A stretch of DNA of 56,942 bases from assembly GCA_946411565.1 (NCBI GenBank), contig CAMKEM010000012.1, positions 1-56,942 of the forward strand, in the 5' to 3' direction. Positions 50,948-56,942 of the stretch are shown piece after piece (positions within the stretch are counted from its first letter, which is position 1; each line of letters starts with the position of its first letter). A model generated the notes under the pieces. The model saw only the letters and a list, made by a program, of their open reading frames with translations. It was not told where the DNA came from and ran no database searches. The position numbers and the translations under genes are program-made. Origin of the DNA: an uncultured Prevotellaceae bacterium. GTDB taxonomy: Bacteria; Bacteroidota; Bacteroidia; Bacteroidales; Bacteroidaceae.

Positions 50948-53455
50948 ATGCTAAAAAAAGTTATTCTTGGGGCAATTATAACTAATTTGCTCCCCCTTTG
51001 GGGGATGGGGGGCTATGTTCATGCTCAATCTACTCTCCTTCATTACAAGAGTCCTGCAACCTACTTTGAAGAGGCTCTTCCTATTGGTAACGGCACTCAG
51101 GGTGCCATGGTTTATGGCGGTGTGAAAGAGGATAAAATCTCTCTCAACGACATTACTCTCTGGACAGGTGAGCCTGATTCTATCATCTATTCAAGTCAGG
51201 CTCTTGAATCTCTCGAACTTCCTGAAGCTCCTAAGACTTTCCTTGTTGATGAAGAAGAAGTAGCTAAGGCTGACTCTGTTGCCAAGGAGAATCCAAAACC
51301 TTTTGAAGCACTTCCTGCTATCCGTGAGGCTCTCTTCAGGGAGGACTATAAGGGTGCTGAAGAACTTCAGAAGAAGATACAGGGACACTATACACAGAAC
51401 TATCAGCCTCTCGGCACTCTGACGATATTTAATCTCAACGAGAACGAAGGTGCTGAATACTCACGCTCTCTCGACCTTACCCGTGCACTTGCTACGGTGA
51501 AGTATTTTGGTGAGCAGCGCGACTATTTTGCCTCTGCTCCTGATTCTGTTATCGTCATTCGCATGAAGTCAACAGACGGTAAGCTCCTCAACAAGCGTCT
51601 GAGCTATAACTGTCAGTTGAAGAATTCTATCTCTACCTCTGCTAATGAGATTATCATCGACGGTTATTGCGCTTATACAAGTAAGCCTAATTATGTAGGT
51701 GGCGAGAATAGTTTCCTGTATGATGAGAAGCGCGGTATTCATTTCCGCACTATCCTCCACGTTATCAATAAGGGTGGTGAGGTAGTTGCAGAGAACAACG
51801 AGTTGAAGATCACTAACTGTCCTGAGGCTCTTATCATTATTGCAAATGCTACAAGCTTCAACGGTAGTGACCTTGATCCTGTTATTGATGGTCGTGACTA
51901 TGAGAATATCGCTAGGTCACGCATCAGCAATGCTGTTATCAAGTCATTCGACACTATGCTCGAAACTCACGTAAACGACTATCAGCAGTATTTCAACCGC
52001 GTTAGCATCGACCTTGGTACAACTGCTGATTCTATCGCTACAAAGTCAACAGATATTCAGCTTCGTGAATATACTGATAGCGCAACAGTAAACCCTGACC
52101 TTGAGGAGCTGTACTTCAACTATGGTCGCTATCTCCTCATCTCTTGCTCTCGTACAAATGCCGTTCCTGCAAACCTTCAGGGTCTCTGGAATGAGTCAAT
52201 CCTCCCACCTTGGTCTTCTAACTACACAAGCAATATCAACGTGGAAGAGAACTATTGGCCAGCAGAGCCTTGTAACCTTCCAGAGATGCACAACTCTCTG
52301 CTCACCTTTATCGAGAAACTGCCAAAGACAGGCGTAATGACAGCCAAGGACTACTATGGAGTTCAGGAGGGCTGGTGTCTTGGTCACAATACTGACATCT
52401 GGGCTATGACAAACCCAGTAGGCGAGGGTAGTGGTGAACCTATGTGGGCTAACTGGAACATGGGTGGTGCATGGATCTCTACTCACCTCTGGGATCACTA
52501 TGCTTTCAACATGAGCAAGGCTTATCTCAATCAGGTTTACGCTACTCTCAAGGGTGCTGCTGATTTCTGTATGAACTGGCTCGTACAGCTCCCTAATACA
52601 AACTATCTAATCACAGCACCTTCTACCTCTCCTGAGAACAAGTACAAGACTCCTGCAGGCTTGCAGGCTGCTACTCTCTATGGTGGATTTGCCGACCTTG
52701 CCATGATTCGTGAATGTCTCACAAATACTCGTGATGCAGCTATCATTCTTGGTGAGGATCATGAATATATTGAAAAGATAAACAACACGCTCAAGAACCT
52801 TCTTCCTTATCGTATTGGTAAGAACGGAAATCTTCAGGAGTGGTTCAACGACTGGGATGATCAGGATCCTCAGCATCGTCATCAGAGTCATCTGTTCGGT
52901 CTCTACCCTGGTCATCAGATTACCACAACACGTACACCAGAACTTGCTGCTGCCTGCAAGCGCACTCTTGAAATCAAGGGCGACAAGACAACAGGTTGGA
53001 GCACAGGTTGGAGAGTAAACCTTCAGGCTCGTCTTCGTGAGGCTGAGAACGCATATCATTTCTATCGTGTGCTTCTCAACTATGTATCTCCAGATGGCTA
53101 TCAGGGTCAGGATCGTCGTTCAGGTGGTGGTACATATCCTAACCTCCTTGATGCTCACGCTCCTTTCCAGATTGACGGTAACTTCGGTGGTACTGCAGGA
53201 TTGGTTGAGATGCTCGTACAGAGTGAGCTTGTAGAGCGCGATAGAGCCATTATCACGCTTATCCCTGCACTTCCAGAGGCATGGAAGGCACAAGGCTCTG
53301 TAAAGGGCATTAAATGCCGTGGTGGCTACACTATCGACTTTGAATGGAAGGATGGTGAGGTGACCTCATATCAGCTCAATAACGTTCGTGCTGACAAGCA
53401 GCCAGGTCGCGTTATTGTTATCTATGGTGACAAGAAGGTTCCTATGACAAAGTAA
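50948..53455 (+). CDS. GH95 alpha-L-fucosidase (or alpha-L-galactosidase)
   Basis: An 835-residue exported glycoside hydrolase. GH95 segments: ATYFEEALPIGNGTQGAMVY (37-56), NLQGLWNESILPPWSSNYTS (about 399-418) leading to NINVEENYWPAEPCNLPEMH (419-438), STSPENKYKTPAG, RHQSHLFGLYPGHQITT, WSTGWRVNLQARL and HAPFQIDGNFGGTAGLVEML. In characterised enzymes a Glu acid and Asn-activated water on an Asp do the catalysis; the matching Asn pair (NYTSN-IN) and Asp (IDGN) are present. The signal peptide carries a repeat-derived stretch (LLPLWGMGG). With the upstream esterase it probably trims fucosylated, O-acetylated side chains such as those of xyloglucan. Confidence 0.94.
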   Translation: MLKKVILGAIITNLLPLWGMGGYVHAQSTLLHYKSPATYFEEALPIGNGTQGAMVYGGVKEDKISLNDITLWTGEPDSIIYSSQALESLELPEAPKTFLVDEEEVAKADSVAKENPKPFEALPAIREALFREDYKGAEELQKKIQGHYTQNYQPLGTLTIFNLNENEGAEYSRSLDLTRALATVKYFGEQRDYFASAPDSVIVIRMKSTDGKLLNKRLSYNCQLKNSISTSANEIIIDGYCAYTSKPNYVGGENSFLYDEKRGIHFRTILHVINKGGEVVAENNELKITNCPEALIIIANATSFNGSDLDPVIDGRDYENIARSRISNAVIKSFDTMLETHVNDYQQYFNRVSIDLGTTADSIATKSTDIQLREYTDSATVNPDLEELYFNYGRYLLISCSRTNAVPANLQGLWNESILPPWSSNYTSNINVEENYWPAEPCNLPEMHNSLLTFIEKLPKTGVMTAKDYYGVQEGWCLGHNTDIWAMTNPVGEGSGEPMWANWNMGGAWISTHLWDHYAFNMSKAYLNQVYATLKGAADFCMNWLVQLPNTNYLITAPSTSPENKYKTPAGLQAATLYGGFADLAMIRECLTNTRDAAIILGEDHEYIEKINNTLKNLLPYRIGKNGNLQEWFNDWDDQDPQHRHQSHLFGLYPGHQITTTRTPELAAACKRTLEIKGDKTTGWSTGWRVNLQARLREAENAYHFYRVLLNYVSPDGYQGQDRRSGGGTYPNLLDAHAPFQIDGNFGGTAGLVEMLVQSELVERDRAIITLIPALPEAWKAQGSVKGIKCRGGYTIDFEWKDGEVTSYQLNNVRADKQPGRVIVIYGDKKVPMTK

Positions 53456-53473
53456 GGCCTAACCAAGCATATA

Positions 53474-53521
53474 TAGTAATGCCGCTTATGGAAGTTCATC
53501 CGTAAGCGGCATTTATCGTCT
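53474..53521. terminator. 48-bp hairpin repeat, left copy
   Basis: ATGCCGCTTATGGA and TCCGTAAGCGGCAT form the stem, followed by TTAT. The whole 48-nt block is identical to 54265-54312. It can terminate the GH95 operon. Confidence 0.88.
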
Positions 53522-53601
53522 GTTTTTATCGTAGAAAGCAGAAAAAATAGAAATAATATAAAAAAACTATATGGATTTTTTTTGGATTGAATCTTTATTA
53601 G

Positions 53602-53609
53602 TATCTTTG
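53602..53609 (+). promoter_or_regulatory. -7 promoter element of the bicistronic module
   Basis: TATCTTTG followed by CACACAAATC, 27 nt before the ATG at 53636, with TTTG upstream at 53581-53584. Confidence 0.65.
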
Positions 53610-53635
53610 CACACAAATCAACAAACAAATAGACT

Positions 53636-53767
53636 ATGGATAAAATTTTCGACATAAGAAAAGCTTCCAAGGAAGAAGTCACAAATATGATCAACGGTAT
53701 GCTTAATGCCAAGAATGAGTGGCTTGAAATGATAAAAAAGCGTGAAGAAGAATTAGGTCTGGTATGA
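53636..53767 (+). CDS. 43-residue small protein, first gene of a bicistronic module
   Basis: A small, highly charged, helical protein (begins MDKIFDIRKASKEEVTNMIN, ends KKREEELGLV). Its stop overlaps the ATG of the next gene by 4 bp (ATGA), so the two are translationally coupled. A promoter lies just upstream. The arrangement (tiny charged protein, overlapping larger protein) resembles toxin-antitoxin or immunity pairs, but no known family was recognised. Confidence 0.75.
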   Translation: MDKIFDIRKASKEEVTNMINGMLNAKNEWLEMIKKREEELGLV

Positions 53768-54264
53768 GATTGTCCGTTGACAATATCAATAAGAAATCAC
53801 CTTATTGGGTGATACAGCTTGATGATATGCAGTTCCGTTTCAGAACATCAGGAATTGTGTATCATGTAGGCTTTTACCCTGATTCATATTTCATGCCTGG
53901 AAGTGCTTATCATTTCTACATTTCCAGCAATGACATTCATGCACCAAAAGATTCATCTGTTTTTACTGTAATATCATTGGTTATAGAAGAATTTTTTAGA
54001 ATAGATTCTTCTATAATGCTATATATTTGTGATTCGGCAGACAAACGAGAGCTTACCAGAGCCAATCTTTATAAAAGATGGTTTGACAATTATCCAAAGA
54101 AGGATGGATTAATTCTTAGAACAGCCGAGATTCCATTCAAGGAAAATAGCATTTACTCAGGATTGATTATACGAAAAGACAATCCAATGAGTAAACTAAT
54201 CATTGAGGCATTTGACAACTTTGTTGAGTTAGCGCCGTCACTATACTCATATCAAGAAAAATAG
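53764..54264 (+). CDS. DUF6169-like protein, second gene of the module
   Basis: A 166-residue soluble protein beginning MRLSVDNINKKSPYWVIQLD. It has MQFRFRTSGIVYHVGFYPDS (about 21-40), VISLVIEEFFRIDSSIMLYI and CDSADKRELTRANLYKRWFD. The layout is that of a family I know from Bacteroidetes as DUF6169 (number from memory), of unknown function. There is no signal peptide. It is coupled to the 43-residue protein and closed by a hairpin identical to the one before the module. Confidence 0.72.
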   Translation: MRLSVDNINKKSPYWVIQLDDMQFRFRTSGIVYHVGFYPDSYFMPGSAYHFYISSNDIHAPKDSSVFTVISLVIEEFFRIDSSIMLYICDSADKRELTRANLYKRWFDNYPKKDGLILRTAEIPFKENSIYSGLIIRKDNPMSKLIIEAFDNFVELAPSLYSYQEK

Positions 54265-54312
54265 TAGTAATGCCGCTTATGGAAGTTCATCCGTAAGCGG
54301 CATTTATCGTCT
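54265..54312. terminator. 48-bp hairpin repeat, right copy
   Basis: Identical in all 48 positions to 53474-53521. The two copies flank the bicistronic module as direct repeats. Confidence 0.88.
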
Positions 54313-54334
54313 ATGTAAGTCCGTATGGATAAAA

Positions 54335-54392
54335 AATTCTGGAGAGAGCATCACTGCTACCTCCAGAATAACACGAGTATTACTCGTTTTTT
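54335..54392 (+). terminator. Second hairpin and terminator after the module
   Basis: ATTCTGGAG pairs with CTCCAGAAT; then ACGAGT-ATT-ACTCGT is followed by TTTTTT. Confidence 0.75.
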
Positions 54393-54479
54393 TCATTCAC
54401 TTACTTTATCCTTTTTTTTCGCATGACTCAATGAGCTTGCGAACTTCATTATAGTGTATTTATTGGACACAGATCAGAG

Positions 54480-54977
54480 TTACTTGAACATCGTATTCTT
54501 AATCATCTTCTGAATGTCATCAGACGTATTCTTAATTCTGCAATAGTCAACGATGTATTTGCGAAGTTTCTCAGGCATATTCACCTGTTTTTTCCAGATG
54601 TCGTGCCTATTCTGCCATGTACCTCTAATCGTGGTCTTATCAATCCAGACCATACCTTTATTGGTCTTCTCTCGTCCCATTTCCGAGTACCAGCCGTCCT
54701 TGAACGTGTAAGTGCCATACTCATGAGGCACCACAACGCACTTGCCATCTTTCTTCATGACTATATTAGCACAGGCATACTCTCCATTAGGACCATAGTA
54801 CTTGAATTGAATTAAACCCGTATTTTTGCCACACATGATCTTCTTCTCGCCTTCCCATTGCATTGACTCCATTAGCCAAGAGCCGACGATTTCTTTATCA
54901 GCGATTTTCGCATTCTGGGCACTTACCTGTAGCGCACTCATGAGTGCTACTACCATTACTAACATTACTTTTTTCAT
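54480..54977 (-). CDS. Lipocalin-like exported protein (DUF4488 type)
   Basis: A 165-residue exported protein: signal peptide (1-20, ending VSAQ), then a lipocalin-like pattern (IVGSWLMESMQWEGEKKIM; LIQFKYYGPNGEYACANIVM; YGTYTFKDGWYSEMG; TTIRGTWQNRHDIWKKQV). Similar Bacteroidetes proteins carry the DUF4488 name. The ligand is unknown. The leader contains a second copy of the 63-nt structured element found before the dsrE operon. The next gene upstream on this strand encodes a regulator whose outer domain is also lipocalin-like. Confidence 0.8.
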   Translation of the reverse strand: MKKVMLVMVVALMSALQVSAQNAKIADKEIVGSWLMESMQWEGEKKIMCGKNTGLIQFKYYGPNGEYACANIVMKKDGKCVVVPHEYGTYTFKDGWYSEMGREKTNKGMVWIDKTTIRGTWQNRHDIWKKQVNMPEKLRKYIVDYCRIKNTSDDIQKMIKNTMFK

Positions 54978-55050
54978 AACTCTTTAATTTTTTAGGTTAG
55001 ACATTTATTAGATGATGGGTGTTGGTGGTTTCACCAAACTGCTATCATCT

Positions 55051-55143
55051 GATTTGCGAGTGCAATGTGCAAAGCATCTTCGTACGAAGCAAATAGGGCT
55101 TGTCGCTTGCAAAGCGGTGCCCGTCTTGGATTTGCGAGTGCAA
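55051..55143 (-). repeat. 63-nt structured leader element between 15-bp direct repeats (copy 2)
   Basis: GATTTGCGAGTGCAA at 55051-55065 and 55129-55143, spaced exactly 78 bp as in copy 1. The 63-nt core (55066-55128) aligns without gaps to 5118-5180; 44 of 63 positions match. The inner stem differs by paired changes (CGGCT-GCA-AGCCG against CGCTT-GCA-AAGCG). Confidence 0.8.
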
Positions 55144-55148
55144 AATTA
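55141..55148 (-). promoter_or_regulatory. -7 promoter element of the lipocalin-like gene
   Basis: TAATTTTG on the minus strand, followed by CACTCGCAAATCC, parallel to the TTTGCACTCAGAAATC start of the sulfur-regulon promoters. Confidence 0.65.
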
Positions 55149-55225
55149 TAATCTTTTTGCTTTTCTCGCAAGTTTTTGTGTTTGCATCTTCTTTGCTTTC
55201 ACTTGACAATATGTTTGCATGCTGT

Positions 55226-56251
55226 TTAAGCACCGATGGAAAGGATAAATTCATCCCATTCCTTAGCTCCACCTTTTTGTCCGAAAACCTTTTTGTATAG
55301 TCGGCTACGCACAGTACTGATAGTACTCACATCACGAGCCATAACAGAGGCGATGTCAGAAGGTGCTATGCGGAGCTTTATAAGCAGACACACCTGATAT
55401 TCGAGTTCTGACATGGCATATAATCCTCGCAACTGACTTATAAAGCCCGGATATACCTTTCTGATATGATTTTCAATATCCTGCCAGTCTTCGTCTTTCA
55501 GTCTCTGTCCTGAGGCTATACGGCGTTGTAATGCTATGTATTGGTCAGAAGTGAAGAAAGCAGTCTCAACCGACTCAATAGCTTGCCTTACAGCCTGTGG
55601 ACGCTCTTGTTGCACTTCCTGAATCTGCTGAATCTGTAGTTGAAGCCTATGTTTTGCCCTACGGTTTTGTACAGCAATATGGGCTATGAGCAATAGCAAA
55701 ACGATAGCTATGATAGTCGCAAAAATAAAACCATGTATAACATTGTTCTGCTGACGCTCCTTTGCCGAGAGTACATAGCTTTGTATGTCATCCTTATTTG
55801 TTCGCTTTAGGTCAGTAGTAATGATGTTCTTTATTTCAGTACCCCATTCCTTTGTAATATCGTCAGCACGATGCCATGTAAAGAGAGCACCGTCATGTTG
55901 AATTACAATAGTAGAGTCATTGGTTATTTTGAGAGGATGTGGATCATCATTTTCCAGATACATGTACTCGCCATTGCCCGTGCTTATCAGCGTGATTTGA
56001 TCCTGTGAACTACGGTTTACAACCAATCCTGTTTCTGTTTTGCTTATCACACATGAGTATATCAGACTATCGCCATCGTATAGTCGGAAAGGGATATTTT
56101 CATATTCAGAGAATATTTCGGTATGTCCGATAGGATACACAATCTTCCGTAGCGTCCATGCCCCTTCAAGGATGTACGGCTTATTGCTATTGTTTTCTGG
56201 GTTGCATCCGAATAATAGAAATACGATAAATTTTATTAGTATTTGTTTCAT
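55226..56251 (-). CDS. Lipoprotein-anchored membrane HTH regulator with a lipocalin-like sensor domain
   Basis: A 341-residue one-component regulator. It begins MKQILIKFIVFLLFGCNPEN with a lipobox cysteine (about 16). Then a lipocalin-like outer domain (about 27-130; EGAWTLRKIVYPIGHTEIFS), one membrane helix (about 168-190), a Gln/Arg-rich coiled coil (about 195-235), and a cytoplasmic LuxR-like helix-turn-helix (about 285-335; SELEYQVCLLIKLRIAPSDI, ARDVSTISTVRSRLYKK). The ATG at 56251 is chosen because the promoter is at 56273-56280. The lipocalin-like gene just downstream may be its target or share its ligand. Confidence 0.82.
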   Translation of the reverse strand: MKQILIKFIVFLLFGCNPENNSNKPYILEGAWTLRKIVYPIGHTEIFSEYENIPFRLYDGDSLIYSCVISKTETGLVVNRSSQDQITLISTGNGEYMYLENDDPHPLKITNDSTIVIQHDGALFTWHRADDITKEWGTEIKNIITTDLKRTNKDDIQSYVLSAKERQQNNVIHGFIFATIIAIVLLLLIAHIAVQNRRAKHRLQLQIQQIQEVQQERPQAVRQAIESVETAFFTSDQYIALQRRIASGQRLKDEDWQDIENHIRKVYPGFISQLRGLYAMSELEYQVCLLIKLRIAPSDIASVMARDVSTISTVRSRLYKKVFGQKGGAKEWDEFILSIGA

Positions 56252-56942
56252 CGTTTTATGATTTTTGTCATGCAAAGTTAATAAAATTCCTGTAAAAAAT
56301 GATATTTCTTGTTTGCATTTGCTTTGCATTTTCATTTTTATTTTTGTTACAATCCATGTACACGCTTCTGTATCAGTGTTTTCCAATATGATATTATGAA
56401 GATGTAGTAAAATTTTATAATTGTGAAAACATATCATATTTTTCGCCTGTTCAAGGAACGGATTTATAACGGTTTTGAAACGATTTAGGAACGGAGGTAG
56501 GTATTAATCACAAAAAACATTCGTTTTTGACTCATCAAAATAAAGCAAATTCCGACAAATGACCATAAAATTTTACTCAGAAAATTCAATTTTTTTGATT
56601 TTTTAGACGAAATTTTCGGGAAATTTATGGTAATTTTCAGTAAAAAAATCAAGCATCGAAGATACATTTTTAGTGTATTTTTATTCATCGAATTGACGTT
56701 GGCATAGATATGCGTGCATATTTTTTATTGAAATTATTGAAATAATTGAAATGATTGAACGGTTATGCAATATGTTCTGTATCAAGCAAATATATGTGTA
56801 GTATATCTGAAAATTTCAATTATTTCAATTAAATTTGGACACACACTAAAATAGTGCTTATAACCTTAATATTTATATATATAATTAATTATATAAGTAA
56901 GTGATCAAATTTATTTATATAATGCAGGTGTCAGTCCACTGC
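56252..56942. other. Non-coding right end
   Basis: The -7 element TAACTTTG (minus strand, 56280-56273) belongs to the regulator gene. Further right lie GGAACGG-type words (56455-56495) and AT-rich sequence. Tandem ATTGAAATTATTGAAATAAT words (56728-56757) are mirrored by TTTCAATTATTTCAATTAAA (56813-56832). No gene is seen up to the window edge. Confidence 0.65.

Noticed and set aside
54325..54426. 33-codon open frame after the bicistronic module
   Set aside because: It runs through two hairpins and a T-run terminator; the similar first codons (ATGGATAAA) to the 43-residue protein look like chance.
1..56942. tRNA, rRNA, insertion sequences, integrases
   Set aside because: No cloverleaf with a conserved T-arm, no rRNA segments and no transposase or integrase motifs were seen in any gap or frame.

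Overview
The window reads as a chromosomal segment of a gut- or rumen-type member of the Bacteroidales, most likely Prevotella or a close relative. This rests on SusC/SusD pairs, the Bacteroidetes promoter shape (TTTG, about 20 nt, TAnnTTTG), the gene order uppS-bamA-ompH-ompH-murI, a FecI/FecR-type sigma system, LytTR and membrane-bound HTH regulators, and weak Shine-Dalgarno sequences. No rRNA, tRNA, transposase, integrase or CRISPR array was found.

Left part (1-22.8 kb): a sulfur-acquisition regulon. Two divergent operons leave one control region at 5.08-5.35 kb. The leftward operon encodes a DsrE-like protein, a TusA-like protein, an encapsulin shell with a cyclic-nucleotide-binding-like domain, a cysteine desulfurase with a cargo-like N-terminal extension, and MetY (cut by the window edge). 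The rightward operon encodes a ThiS-like sulfur carrier ending in GGGSL, an E1-like activating enzyme and a JAMM protease. With MetY this matches the protein-thiocarboxylate route to homocysteine described in Wolinella. Further right come a 27-residue Met/Cys-rich leader peptide, a periplasmic-binding-protein-like protein and a SusC with no internal Met or Cys, a SusD, three exported tandem-OsmC proteins, an exported C_GCAxxG_C_C protein, a Met-rich YtkA-like lipoprotein, an exported Ntn amidohydrolase and a DAACS symporter. Four promoters in this part carry the same palindrome (ATACCA-N6-TGGTAT), always centred 54.5 bp from the -7 element. My reading is one sulfur-limitation regulon covering import, periplasmic processing, sulfur relay, storage and homocysteine synthesis, built partly from sulfur-poor proteins.

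Middle (22.8-42.2 kb): an ECF sigma, anti-sigma and outer-membrane-receptor cluster, a gluconate-5-dehydrogenase-like SDR, an exported protein of unknown function, and then the conserved envelope block DUF6242-like lipoprotein, DUF6089-like barrel, uppS, bamA, three ompH/skp paralogues and murI. It is followed by korAB (2-oxoacid:ferredoxin oxidoreductase) and a stand-alone AraC-type HTH protein with a long leader.

Right part (42.2-56.9 kb): a TonB-dependent receptor with a translationally coupled small exported protein, a membrane LytTR regulator, a membrane protein, argH, a Cys-rich lipoprotein, a two-domain esterase next to a GH95 fucosidase (side-chain trimming of a fucosylated, acetylated plant glycan), a small bicistronic module between identical 48-bp hairpins, and a lipocalin-like exported protein next to a lipoprotein-anchored HTH regulator.

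Across the window, gaps between genes are filled with inverted arrays of short tandem words whose sequence differs from gap to gap while the architecture stays the same. One GC-rich family of these repeats has entered the signal-peptide codons of three neighbouring genes.
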